A stretch of 31,232 nt of DNA from an uncultured Methanobrevibacter sp. (GCA_902783085.1 CACZPT010000113.1:1-31232), one strand, 5' to 3'. Numbered from the stretch's first letter, positions 7,197-14,750 are shown. The notes: generated by a model from the sequence alone, not told the origin. Made by a program: numbers and translations.

Positions 7197-7215
7197 CTAT
7201 TATACTTCTTTTTTT
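7178..7215 (+). terminator. Hairpin terminator overlapping the thyA stop codon
   Basis: AATAGCTA (7178-7185) and TAGCTATT (7194-7201) form a perfect eight-base-pair stem with an eight-base loop. The TAG stop (7194-7196) begins the right arm. Seven Ts follow at 7209-7215. The minus-strand bile salt hydrolase gene ends at 7229, so the two genes converge here. Confidence 0.65.
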
Positions 7216-7228
7216 AAAATAAAAAATA

Positions 7229-8206
7229 TTAATTAATGAAGTTAACCTGCTCTTCATTAATCAAAATATAATTAATCAACTCGTTTGAATCTAAATCCTC
7301 ACCGGATAATTTGACTGCAGTGATTTGACTGTTATTATATGTTTTATAATAGAGAATACCTTCATCAGTATTGTAACATGAAGTGTAAATCGTATATTCA
7401 TATAAATCAGGGTCATTAATAAATGTACAGCCGTTCTGCTGTTCTACAGAAGCTAAAATATGGAAAAATTGAGATACACTGTCCTGTTCACTTCCGCTGC
7501 AGAATGAGTTTTCTTTTGTAAAAGATACCTTAACAAAACGGGATTGGGATGATAAATCTCCCGGAAGGCCAATAGCACCCATACCTCTTGAATAAGTGTC
7601 CAAATCCAAATCATCTGAAAATGTATTTTCAGGTGTCTTATTGGATAAATGCCTGTAATTATTTAAATTGAACAATTGTTTATCAAATGGCGGGTTGTTT
7701 GTTAAAACACCTGCAGGATTATCATAAACCTTAAGTCCATCTTCTAGTGGCTCCACAACAATCGATTCATTTTTATCAGATATCAACCAATGAAGTGGAG
7801 ATAAAGGAAGTTCTTCTGAAAAATTAATGTTTACCAGATTAACTTTTTTTAGAAGTTCTTTTACTTCACCAACAGTTGTGGCTTTTGATAATACATATGG
7901 AATAAACTCAAAAGGAGTTACATTTTCCATACCCTCTTTTTCATCCAGATAACATGCATTATCTGCAAAATTAAGCCCTGCAATTGCAAGACCTTTTTCA
8001 TTACATGCATCATAATATAGTGGATATGCATCAATTCCTGCAGCTATGCCAATAATAGCATGATGGGATTTAATATCTGGAATTTTTTTAAATTTGAATT
8101 CGTAATTTCTAGGAGTAATACATACTCTTTCATTGTAAGATATTTCATAATCAAAATTTCTTCCAAAATAATGGCATTTTGTTAAGTAACTGGCACCAGT
8201 ACACAT
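7229..8206 (-). CDS. cbh: Bile salt hydrolase (choloylglycine hydrolase)
   Basis: Cleaves the glycine or taurine amide of conjugated bile salts; an Ntn hydrolase whose nucleophile is the N-terminal cysteine exposed after Met removal. With the start at 8206 the protein is 325 residues and begins Met-Cys2-Thr-Gly, as bile salt hydrolases do. The frame is open upstream to about 8257, but that would bury Cys2. GTGAT-AAT-ATG in front of 8206 is identical in spacing to the ppaC RBS. Active-site residues are present: C2, R16 and D19 in FGRNFDYE, N in AGLNFADN, N-N in VLTNNPPFD and R in SQSRFVK. No signal peptide, so intracellular. Gut archaea are known to carry such genes, probably from bacteria. 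It stands alone; a hairpin lies in its leader. Confidence 0.95.
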   Translation of the reverse strand: MCTGASYLTKCHYFGRNFDYEISYNERVCITPRNYEFKFKKIPDIKSHHAIIGIAAGIDAYPLYYDACNEKGLAIAGLNFADNACYLDEKEGMENVTPFEFIPYVLSKATTVGEVKELLKKVNLVNINFSEELPLSPLHWLISDKNESIVVEPLEDGLKVYDNPAGVLTNNPPFDKQLFNLNNYRHLSNKTPENTFSDDLDLDTYSRGMGAIGLPGDLSSQSRFVKVSFTKENSFCSGSEQDSVSQFFHILASVEQQNGCTFINDPDLYEYTIYTSCYNTDEGILYYKTYNNSQITAVKLSGEDLDSNELINYILINEEQVNFIN

Positions 8207-8246
8207 ATTATCACACAAATTAAACAATCTCAACTTTAAAAGTCCA

Positions 8247-8280
8247 GGATTCATCACGAATCATATCCCCTCGTGAATCC
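8247..8280 (-). promoter_or_regulatory. Bulged hairpin/inverted repeat in the bile salt hydrolase leader
   Basis: The arms GGATTcatCACGA (8247-8259) and TCGTGAATCC (8271-8280) pair over ten base pairs with a three-base bulge and an 11-base loop. It lies 40-75 bases before the start codon and about 15-45 bases after a TATA-like element (8291-8300), so it straddles the predicted transcription start. It could be an operator read as DNA or a 5' leader structure. A 14-codon frame (MIRDESWTFKVEIV) begins in its loop region and ends just before the gene's RBS. Confidence 0.4.
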
Positions 8281-8352
8281 CTTTTCAAATATTTTATATT
8301 AAATTCATTTTATGATAATATATTATGATTTCATTAAATAATAAGTTTGTCT

Positions 8353-8369
8353 AAAAAAAAAATAAAATG
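8353..8369 (-). terminator. T-tract terminator of rubrerythrin
   Basis: On the minus strand, nine bases after the rubrerythrin stop, a TTTTA stretch is followed by ten Ts (8353-8362). Archaeal RNA polymerase stops efficiently at such tracts without a hairpin. Confidence 0.5.
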
Positions 8370-8377
8370 AAATTGGA

Positions 8378-8923
8378 TTATTCGTAACTCAAATCCAATT
8401 TTCGGTAATGTCCCATTGGATGATCACACATCGGACATTTTTCAGGAGGTTTTTTACCAGTGTATAGATTTCCACAATTTCCACATTTCCAAACGATTTC
8501 TTCGGATTTTTCAAAAACACTACCATCTTCAATGTTTTTAACAAGAGCACCATATCTTTTCTCATGAGCTTTTTCAATAGCTGCAGTTAACTCAAACAAG
8601 TCAGCTATTTCATTAAATCCTTCTTCACGAGCATCCAAGGCAAAATTCTTGTACATATCTGACCATTCATATTTTTCGTTAGATATTGCTTCTTTTAAAT
8701 TAAATTCGGTATCTTTAACGCTACCACCATTTAATAATTTAAACCATACTTTTGCATGTTCTTTTTCATTGTCTGAAGTTTCCTTGAATATTTCAGACAT
8801 TTGAACAAATCCGTCTTTCTTTGCTTGACTTGCGTAAAATTCATATTTTACACGTGCAAGTGCTTCTCCCTGAAGGGCAGTTAACAAATTTTTTTCAGTT
8901 TTTGAACCTTCTAAATTTTTCAT
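8378..8923 (-). CDS. rbr: Rubrerythrin
   Basis: A non-heme diiron peroxidase reducing H2O2 to water in anaerobes. The 181 residues have the standard two-part form: a four-helix ferritin-like domain with iron ligands E20, E53-x2-H56, a glutamate near 97-105 and E117-x2-H120, then a rubredoxin-like C-terminus with C147-x2-C150 and C163-x2-C166. The electron donor is usually rubredoxin or a similar protein. RBS GGTGAT-TTAA-ATG. It stands alone with its own T-tract terminator. With FprA, flavodoxin and the Isf-like protein it makes this window rich in oxygen-defence genes. Confidence 0.96.
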   Translation of the reverse strand: MKNLEGSKTEKNLLTALQGEALARVKYEFYASQAKKDGFVQMSEIFKETSDNEKEHAKVWFKLLNGGSVKDTEFNLKEAISNEKYEWSDMYKNFALDAREEGFNEIADLFELTAAIEKAHEKRYGALVKNIEDGSVFEKSEEIVWKCGNCGNLYTGKKPPEKCPMCDHPMGHYRKLDLSYE

Positions 8924-8998
8924 TTAAATCACCTTAATTTAAAGGGCTTTTTTATAGTATTTAAATTTAAAGTAACCAATTAGAAACCAAGGAAAATA

Positions 8999-10366
8999 TT
9001 ATCTTTTAATATGCTGGTTTGGATTTAAAAAATCATCTAAAAAGACTAGAAAATCGTCATTTTTAGCCAGTTCATCTAATGATAATAATTCATAAGTATT
9101 TAATAATTTTTTTGTGAGGTTTTTGCCGATTTTTACAAGTGAAATATGTTTTGGTGTTAGGATATGTTTAATAAACTCATCCGGTTCTGTAAATTCTCTT
9201 TCCACATTTAAAACCATATAATCATCCAAAACATAGCAATTTTCAAGACCAAATTTTTCAATGAAATTATGACAGGCCTGCTTATAGAATATCCTTGGTC
9301 CTGTGTGTATTTTAATTTTGTTTAATTTAGAAACCGCCAGTTCAATTAATATTACAGCAATATTTTCTTCATCTGTCCAATATCCTGTTTGAAATACCAG
9401 AAAATCATTTTTATTTAAAACTCTTTTAAAAGAATCTGTGGTCTTTTTAAGTTGTGGATGTAAGGTATCCTGAGGAATGTCCGGAATATCAAATTTAATA
9501 GCTAAAACACTACCCTCATGGGATGCAAACTCATTTAAAATATCCTCTTTAGAGATATCTCTGGAAAGCGGATAGAAATAATCTTTTTTATTTTTAGATT
9601 TAATATAATTACGTGCTGATTGGATAAATTGGGAGAATTTATCCAGCCTTAATGCTGCTCCAACATTTCTATTCTTATCAGTTGGATCAATACATATCAA
9701 TGGATCTTTGAACTGCTTTGCAGTACCATAATCTTTTAAGTCAATGACATGACCATATTGCCAGTTTGAAGCTTCATTTAAAGTATTTTCGAAAGTTCCA
9801 TATTCAACTATTAACAGTTCACACAAATAACCTGCAAATCCACCTACTTTAAATTCAGAGCCATATGTTCCGGTCATATCCATGAATCTTTTTAAAAGTA
9901 AAACTTCATCTCTTTGCTCTTGATTTAAATTAGCCTGAATATATTTTGTATGAAGAATTGACCTATCCACTGCTGACTTTAACTGACTTCCATCATCAAT
10001 CCTATAACATGGAACAAAATCTACATTGTATTTTCCTATATCTGAGGTAACATAAGGGTGTGATGCGAATTGATGCATTGGAGTGGAATTGAAGTAACTG
10101 CAGCATTTATGAGCCAAATAAAGACCTTTTTGTTTTAAAACTTTAACATCCAGTGAAAGAGGAAATGCCATAAAAATATCAATATCTGATTTACCCCTCA
10201 GATAAGTACCTTTAGCAACAGATCCGACTAATACTGCTTCTGCATCGATGTTTTCTTCCCTACAAAGAGCATTTAAATAATCCAAAAGCATACCTGAAGC
10301 TTTCTGAACTTCACTTTCTTCCATTACAGTTGGTTTGATATCATCTAAAACAGTCTGATAATCCAT
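8999..10366 (-). CDS. cca: CCA tRNA nucleotidyltransferase, archaeal class I
   Basis: Adds or repairs the 3' CCA end of tRNAs without a nucleic acid template. 455 residues, the normal archaeal length. The nucleotidyltransferase motif G48-S49-x8-R-G-K-S-D61-I-D63 carries two catalytic carboxylates and D116 in NVDFVPCYR is the third. The following regions (about 130-260 and the C-terminal domain with HPYVTS and the tail) fit the class I archaeal enzyme. The RBS is GTGAT-TTC-ATG at the end of the upstream thpR gene, only four bases after its stop, so it is the last gene of the aroA'-aroB'-thpR-cca transcript. Confidence 0.96.
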   Translation of the reverse strand: MDYQTVLDDIKPTVMEESEVQKASGMLLDYLNALCREENIDAEAVLVGSVAKGTYLRGKSDIDIFMAFPLSLDVKVLKQKGLYLAHKCCSYFNSTPMHQFASHPYVTSDIGKYNVDFVPCYRIDDGSQLKSAVDRSILHTKYIQANLNQEQRDEVLLLKRFMDMTGTYGSEFKVGGFAGYLCELLIVEYGTFENTLNEASNWQYGHVIDLKDYGTAKQFKDPLICIDPTDKNRNVGAALRLDKFSQFIQSARNYIKSKNKKDYFYPLSRDISKEDILNEFASHEGSVLAIKFDIPDIPQDTLHPQLKKTTDSFKRVLNKNDFLVFQTGYWTDEENIAVILIELAVSKLNKIKIHTGPRIFYKQACHNFIEKFGLENCYVLDDYMVLNVEREFTEPDEFIKHILTPKHISLVKIGKNLTKKLLNTYELLSLDELAKNDDFLVFLDDFLNPNQHIKR

Positions 10367-10370
10367 GAAA

Positions 10371-10925
10371 TCACAATGTAAACTCTTTTAAATCTTCATA
10401 AATTGGACCTTTTGGAGTTAATGTACTTTTCTTCAATACAATATTGTTAACTTCCATTGAACCTATATCAGCATCAACAGATTCCAATACCTTTTTAACT
10501 TTGTCTTTATTTCTTGCAGATTTCATACGTCCAATTGTCAAATGTGTGGAGAAGTTTTTATCCAGCTTAAAACCGATTGAATTGAACTGTTTATCTAACC
10601 TATCATGGAGGTCTTTTAATATAATGTCATCTTCAACACCCAGCCAGATGACCTTAATATGATTGTTATTTGGAAATGCTCCGCAGCCTTTAATTTTAAT
10701 ATTGAATGGCTTAAAATCATTGACTACAGAATTTATTTTATCACCAAGCAAATCGATTCCTTGTGTGTCAATATCTCCAAAAAATTTTAAAGTAAAATGA
10801 AGATTGGCCAAATCAACATATTTAATATTAGCATCCGTTTTTTTAAATTCACGAATGATTTTGTTTATTTTTGGTTTTAAATCATCGTCCAAATCTATTG
10901 CCAAGAATGCTCTAATTTGTGACAT
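10371..10925 (-). CDS. thpR: RNA 2',3'-cyclic phosphodiesterase (2'-5' RNA ligase family)
   Basis: A 2H phosphoesterase that opens 2',3'-cyclic phosphate ends of RNA or joins tRNA halves through 2'-5' bonds in vitro. Both catalytic H-x-T motifs are visible: HFTLKFFG (about 43-50) and HLTIGRMK (about 128-135). With ATG 10925 the protein is 184 residues. The frame also has an ATG at 10937 that overlaps the upstream stop, but GAGGG five bases before 10925 supports the shorter form. It lies between DHQ synthase and cca. The pairing with cca suggests a shared role in tRNA 3'-end or splicing repair, which is an inference. Confidence 0.93.
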   Translation of the reverse strand: MSQIRAFLAIDLDDDLKPKINKIIREFKKTDANIKYVDLANLHFTLKFFGDIDTQGIDLLGDKINSVVNDFKPFNIKIKGCGAFPNNNHIKVIWLGVEDDIILKDLHDRLDKQFNSIGFKLDKNFSTHLTIGRMKSARNKDKVKKVLESVDADIGSMEVNNIVLKKSTLTPKGPIYEDLKEFTL

Positions 10926-10933
10926 AAATTCCC

Positions 10934-12064
10934 TCATTGTTCGATAATTGTCTCATCAATTGCAATACCAAAATGTCTTGCACTTTTTTCAATATAAACT
11001 TTAACTTTATCTCCAGGTTTGACATCTGCAACAGACAATGGCTTATCGTTTTCATCAACTATTCTGATAGTTTCTGCATTTTGAAGTAATGTTCTAATTG
11101 TATTTCCTTCATATTCTGCTTCAATTAATATTAATGGTCTTCTCTCGATTTTACATCTTCCAACATAAGCAGTTCTTGTTTCACCTTCAGTATTTACAAT
11201 TAATACTTCATCTCCTGCAACAAGTTCTGACAAGTATCTTGTTTTATTACCTGGAACCATCACATATGCTTGAACTGGTCCTGCATTTACTCTAAATGGT
11301 CTTGATGCAACATATTCACTTTCCAATGATTCTGAATGAACTAAAAACAATGATTTTGAATATGAACCAATAAGCATTCCTTCACCGGGAGACATCATAT
11401 CTGTTGTATCAATACATACCCTGTCACCTGTACCTAAAGGTTTAACATCTGTTACGGTAGCTATTTTTAATTCATATTTAACTTTTGATGCATCAACAAC
11501 TTCACGAGCAATATCTTTAATTTGTGCAAAATCCACAGCTTCAAATATTACTCCATCAGTTCCATGTTCTAAGGTTTCAAGTGCTAATTTTGCACCTTCA
11601 CTGTCAGCTACAGCAGCAATAATTTCTACATCAACTTTTTGTAAATCGGCTATGATATTTTCAAGTGGAATTACAGTCCAGTCTGTTCCAACAAGAATAA
11701 TATAATCAACAATTGGTCCTAATTTAACTGCTAATTGTTCATGTAATTTATCGGTGATTTTAATATATGCACAAACGGTTTTACCTTCACCTTTAGCTTT
11801 TTTTGCATTAGCTAAATCAATTGAATCAGATAAATTTTCACTTAAATTAAGTGTTCCGTCACCTTCACCATCAATTCCAACAAGATAAATATCAGCATCA
11901 TCACTGTTTGCAACTAAATTAACATTACCTAATTTTTTAATTCTATCGTGGTCGTTTAAATCTAGCACATAATCGATTCCTGATTCTAATGCTGTTGTAA
12001 TCATCTCTTTTCTCTCATCCCATGGAAGGTCAGGTGTCATAATCCAAGCGAATTTATTTTGCAT
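10934..12064 (-). CDS. 3-dehydroquinate synthase II (archaeal DHQS)
   Basis: Converts 2-amino-3,7-dideoxy-D-threo-hept-6-ulosonate to 3-dehydroquinate by NAD-dependent oxidative deamination, the second step of the archaeal route into the shikimate pathway (the MJ1249 family). 376 residues, unrelated to bacterial AroB. It begins KFAWIMTPDLPWDERK, the conserved N-terminus of the family, and keeps the C-terminal segments with VHSES, RPFRVNAGPVQAY and PGNKTRYLSEL. RBS GGTGAT-TTG-ATG puts the start at 12064, not at the in-frame TTG at 12067. It follows the first enzyme of the pathway by nine bases. Confidence 0.95.
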   Translation of the reverse strand: MQNKFAWIMTPDLPWDERKEMITTALESGIDYVLDLNDHDRIKKLGNVNLVANSDDADIYLVGIDGEGDGTLNLSENLSDSIDLANAKKAKGEGKTVCAYIKITDKLHEQLAVKLGPIVDYIILVGTDWTVIPLENIIADLQKVDVEIIAAVADSEGAKLALETLEHGTDGVIFEAVDFAQIKDIAREVVDASKVKYELKIATVTDVKPLGTGDRVCIDTTDMMSPGEGMLIGSYSKSLFLVHSESLESEYVASRPFRVNAGPVQAYVMVPGNKTRYLSELVAGDEVLIVNTEGETRTAYVGRCKIERRPLILIEAEYEGNTIRTLLQNAETIRIVDENDKPLSVADVKPGDKVKVYIEKSARHFGIAIDETIIEQ

Positions 12065-12073
12065 CAAATCACC

Positions 12074-12865
12074 TTATTTTAAGAATTCTAAAGCTTCTTC
12101 AACTTCCAAATCGTTGTGAACAACTTCTGAAATAGCTCTTGTAATTTTTCCAGGATTTTCAGCTTGGAAAAGATTACGTCCAAAAGCAACACCTGCTCCA
12201 CCAACGCTTAAAGATTCCTTAACCATAGTTAATAATTCTTCATCAGTTTCAACTTTTGGTCCTCCTGCAATAATTACAGGTACAAGTGCTCCTTCAACCA
12301 CTTCTCTAAATGAATCAGGGTCTCCAGTATAATTAGTTTTAACAATATCTACACCAAGTTCAGATCCGACACGTGCTGCATGTTTTACAAATTCAACATC
12401 ATGTTCATTTTCTACTTTTTGACCTCTAGGATACATCATCGCTAAAAGAGGGATTCCCCAGTAATCACAAGTTTCTGAAATTTCACCCAATTCCTGCAAC
12501 ATTTGACTTTCAGTATCACTGCCCAAGTTTACATGAACTGATACTGCATCTGCACCGAGTTGAATAGCTTTTTCAACAGATGTAACTGTTACTTTATCAT
12601 TTGGGTCTGGTGCAAGTGATGTACTTGCTGATAAGTGTACGATAAGACCTAAATCTTTACCATATCCACGATGACCTTGCTGTACAATACCTTTATGCAT
12701 TAATATTGCATCTGCTCCACCTTGGGAAATGCTTTCAACAGTTTCATCCATGTTTATTATTCCTCTAATCGGACCACTTGAAACTCCGTGGTCCATTGGA
12801 GCAATAACAGTCCTTTTAGTATTTCTATTTATGATTCTTTCTAAACGAATCTTTTTTCCAATCAT
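12074..12865 (-). CDS. 2-amino-3,7-dideoxy-D-threo-hept-6-ulosonate synthase
   Basis: First step of the archaeal aromatic amino acid pathway (the MJ0400 family, class I aldolase fold): condenses aspartate semialdehyde with 6-deoxy-5-ketofructose 1-phosphate. The 263-residue protein has the family marks VIAPMDHGVSSGP near the N-terminus, HVNLGS, MYPRG, VKTNYTG with the Schiff-base lysine, and IIAGGPK. The open frame runs upstream to 12970, but that extension is AT-rich and unlike the family. GAGGT precedes a doublet ATG ATG (12868, 12865), and the second fits the usual spacing best. First gene of the operon, with its own promoter region 12866-12976. Confidence 0.95.
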   Translation of the reverse strand: MIGKKIRLERIINRNTKRTVIAPMDHGVSSGPIRGIINMDETVESISQGGADAILMHKGIVQQGHRGYGKDLGLIVHLSASTSLAPDPNDKVTVTSVEKAIQLGADAVSVHVNLGSDTESQMLQELGEISETCDYWGIPLLAMMYPRGQKVENEHDVEFVKHAARVGSELGVDIVKTNYTGDPDSFREVVEGALVPVIIAGGPKVETDEELLTMVKESLSVGGAGVAFGRNLFQAENPGKITRAISEVVHNDLEVEEALEFLK

Positions 12866-12976
12866 CATAATTACCTCATAAAAAATAACAGTATATAATT
12901 TCTTTTTTGTATTATATAATATTAATGTACAAAAATATGTGATTTTAGAATTTAAATTAATATTGTTCAAAAATAA
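12866..12976 (-). promoter_or_regulatory. Promoter region of the aroA'-aroB'-thpR-cca operon
   Basis: About 110 AT-rich bases separate the methyltransferase stop from the operon start. TATA-like sequences occur near 12893-12900 and 12913-12922 on the minus strand. They are followed by GAGGT (12873-12877 as its complement) close to the start codons. I cannot say which TATA is used. Confidence 0.3.
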
Positions 12977-13486
12977 TTATTTAATTGACGGAGTCCATAA
13001 TTCAAACTCTTTAATTAACGGTGGAATACCACTATCATGATAAGATTCAAGATAACCTTCATTTTTAAAGTTTTTGTTATCCAACATGTTAAAAAACTCA
13101 ATTAAACCTCTGTTTCTAATCAATGTGTGCTTTGGTTTAAATGTTGAAGACCAAATGTAAAAAACTTTAAAAACAGTATCCGGATGATATCCTCCACCCA
13201 AATCAATAGCTAAAATATCACACTCCTGTGTTATCCTGAATACCTTAAGCAATGTTTCGTGAAGGCGAACATCCCCGGAAATAAAAGTTAATTTATCCAA
13301 TTTCTCCATTATGCTGACTGCTTCTGGAGAGTTATCAATAGCTATTAATTTACAATCAATATTATCCAAGATTAAATTACTGGTTCCGCCCACATGAGAT
13401 CCCAGCTCGATTATTGTATCCCCATTAGTTGCCAGTTCAAGAATTTGACCCCTGTAATCATCAATGTCATAACTTAATTTAATCAT
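12977..13486 (-). CDS. Class I SAM-dependent methyltransferase, unknown substrate
   Basis: 169 residues with a Rossmann-like methyltransferase core: motif I IIELGSHVGGTS (SAM-binding glycine loop), the acidic end of strand 2 in KLIAIDNSPEA, a FISGDVR motif and CDILAIDLGGGYHPD as motif IV. ATG 13486 with GGGAT four bases before it is preferred over the in-frame ATG at 13528. The gene overlaps the end of the pantoate kinase gene by eight bases, so the two are translationally coupled. The substrate is unknown. Coupling to CoA synthesis may be meaningful, or simply operon packing. Confidence 0.82.
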   Translation of the reverse strand: MIKLSYDIDDYRGQILELATNGDTIIELGSHVGGTSNLILDNIDCKLIAIDNSPEAVSIMEKLDKLTFISGDVRLHETLLKVFRITQECDILAIDLGGGYHPDTVFKVFYIWSSTFKPKHTLIRNRGLIEFFNMLDNKNFKNEGYLESYHDSGIPPLIKEFELWTPSIK

Positions 13487-14321
13487 GATTATCCCTTTTG
13501 TATAATCTATGTATATCAATTCCTTCAATATTTAAATTTTTAAGAGAACTTTCATCATATGCAAAGGCAAATACAGTATTTCCAAGCATCGCCATTGATG
13601 AACCCATAATATCCGGTGATGAATTAAAATAATCAACTAAAGATTTAACTTCATCCGTCATTAAATTCGTCCTATTGGAAAAATCACGAGAATATTCTAA
13701 AAAGTCTTCAACATTAGGATTTTTAATAAATTTCTCTTTATAAATCAAACCGTTATCAGAAATAATCTTTTTATAATTATTATCTTTTATAATAGATGCA
13801 GTATTTAAAGTTCCAAAACATTTGGTTGCAACAAAAACATCCTCATCAAAATATGCAATTTCACCAATACCCGGAGCTCCAGCCTTTAGCCTATATACCA
13901 TTCCAGAACCAAACTGAGCAATAACATCACCAAGACCACCACCTAAAGCTATTTCAACACAATGAGCAATTTGGCCACATTTAACCAAATCATAACCACA
14001 ATCGAAAAACTCATTTAAAGCAATTGTAAGGCTTAATGCTGATGCAGCTGAAGTTCCAAATCCAGCACCAATAGGAAGTTGAATATCTTGCGTAATTGAA
14101 AAATTGCAATCAATATTAAAATGCTTTAAAACCTCATTGATGACCGTTTCATCTCCCTGATTAATGTTGATTTTAAAATCAGATGAATCTTCAATAGTGG
14201 TTTTAACACCCTTATCAAGTAGAAAACCCGCACCACAAGATCCATTTTTCAAAGGATTAGAATGGTTTTCAATATTAAAAAAACCAGTAATATGGCCAGG
14301 TGTAAAAATTGAAATACTCAT
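13479..14321 (-). CDS. pok: Pantoate kinase (archaeal, GHMP family)
   Basis: Phosphorylates pantoate to 4-phosphopantoate in the archaeal CoA pathway, which replaces the bacterial pantothenate kinase order of steps. 280 residues, the usual size. The GHMP ATP-binding motif is LPIGAGFGTSAASALS (82-97). The N-terminus ISIFTPGHITGFF is typical of the COG1829 family, and AHCVEIALGGGLGDV and GMVYRLKAGAPG follow. No SD sequence is visible before the ATG, so the mRNA is probably leaderless. It is the first gene of a two-gene unit with the methyltransferase. Confidence 0.93.
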   Translation of the reverse strand: MSISIFTPGHITGFFNIENHSNPLKNGSCGAGFLLDKGVKTTIEDSSDFKININQGDETVINEVLKHFNIDCNFSITQDIQLPIGAGFGTSAASALSLTIALNEFFDCGYDLVKCGQIAHCVEIALGGGLGDVIAQFGSGMVYRLKAGAPGIGEIAYFDEDVFVATKCFGTLNTASIIKDNNYKKIISDNGLIYKEKFIKNPNVEDFLEYSRDFSNRTNLMTDEVKSLVDYFNSSPDIMGSSMAMLGNTVFAFAYDESSLKNLNIEGIDIHRLYKRDNHD

Positions 14322-14451
14322 AAATAATACTTAACTTTTAAAATAATTAAAATTTTTGAAATAAATTTATTATGAACAGAATAGTATTGCCCATAAGAAA
14401 ATTTAAAACATGTGTTTTAATCAACTCCCCCTCTTGGCAACTCAATCATAA

Positions 14452-14506
14452 ATGGAAGGAATCCATATGAAAATCCAAAAGAAATTTTGGATTGGAATGT
14501 TCATAT
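14452..14506 (+). ncRNA. Double hairpin around a putative RBS and start codon (candidate structured RNA)
   Basis: Hairpin one: ATGGA (14452-14456) pairs with TCCAT (14462-14466), its loop holding the purine-rich AGGAA. Hairpin two: an outer stem ATATGAA (14465-14471) with TTCATAT (14500-14506), and an inner nine-base-pair stem AATCCAAAA (14472-14480) with TTTTGGATT (14485-14493) closed by a GAAA tetraloop. A six-base bulge (GGAATG) lies on the 3' side. A GNRA loop on a perfect stem is more typical of folded RNA than of coding DNA. Whether it is transcribed is unknown. Confidence 0.35.
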
Positions 14507-14562
14507 ACACCATCACCACCCAGGGTTTAGCATTCTACATCATATGGGTTACATATAACTAA
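14467..14562 (+). CDS. Possible 31-residue single-helix membrane peptide
   Basis: ATG to TAA encodes 31 residues: a basic start (MKIQKK) and then a long hydrophobic run (FWIGMFIYTITTQGLAFYII) ending WVTYN, as in small membrane peptides. GGAAGGA lies seven bases before the ATG, an acceptable RBS. The ATG is inside the outer stem of the hairpin described above and codons 2-9 form its inner stem, so translation might be controlled by unfolding. Alternatively the frame is an accident within a structured RNA. No family recognised. Confidence 0.35.
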   Translation: MKIQKKFWIGMFIYTITTQGLAFYIIWVTYN

Positions 14563-14587
14563 TCTGATAACATAAAGAGTTTCTCCT

Positions 14588-14691
14588 TTAAATTGTAGGA
14601 ATCTTCAAATATTACAAGAATTGTTTATCGATAGCTTTAAATAGTTATGTTTGGGTTTGTTAGAATGTAATAGACACTTCCTACAATTTAA
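14588..14691. repeat. 14-base perfect inverted repeat bounding 104 bases (MITE-like)
   Basis: TTAAATTGTAGGAA at 14588-14601 is repeated exactly as its reverse complement at 14678-14691. The 76 bases between carry no gene. The outer four bases of each end are TTAA, which could be a duplicated target with 10-base terminal repeats (ATTGTAGGAA) inside. This is how a small non-autonomous transposable element would look. A large stem in RNA is the other explanation. Confidence 0.4.
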
Positions 14692-14750
14692 TAATTAAAA
14701 ATAATAAACTTTATACATTATTCATTCCATACTATTCATTGGAGTTTAAA

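Noticed and set aside
8207..8257. N-terminal extension of the bile salt hydrolase frame (MMNPGLLKLRLFNLCDN)
   Set aside because: It would bury the catalytic Cys2, has no RBS at the right distance, and a well-spaced GTGAT stands before the internal ATG.
12869..12970. Long N-terminal extension of the ADH synthase frame
   Set aside because: The extension is AT-rich and unlike the family; GAGGT precedes the internal ATG pair.
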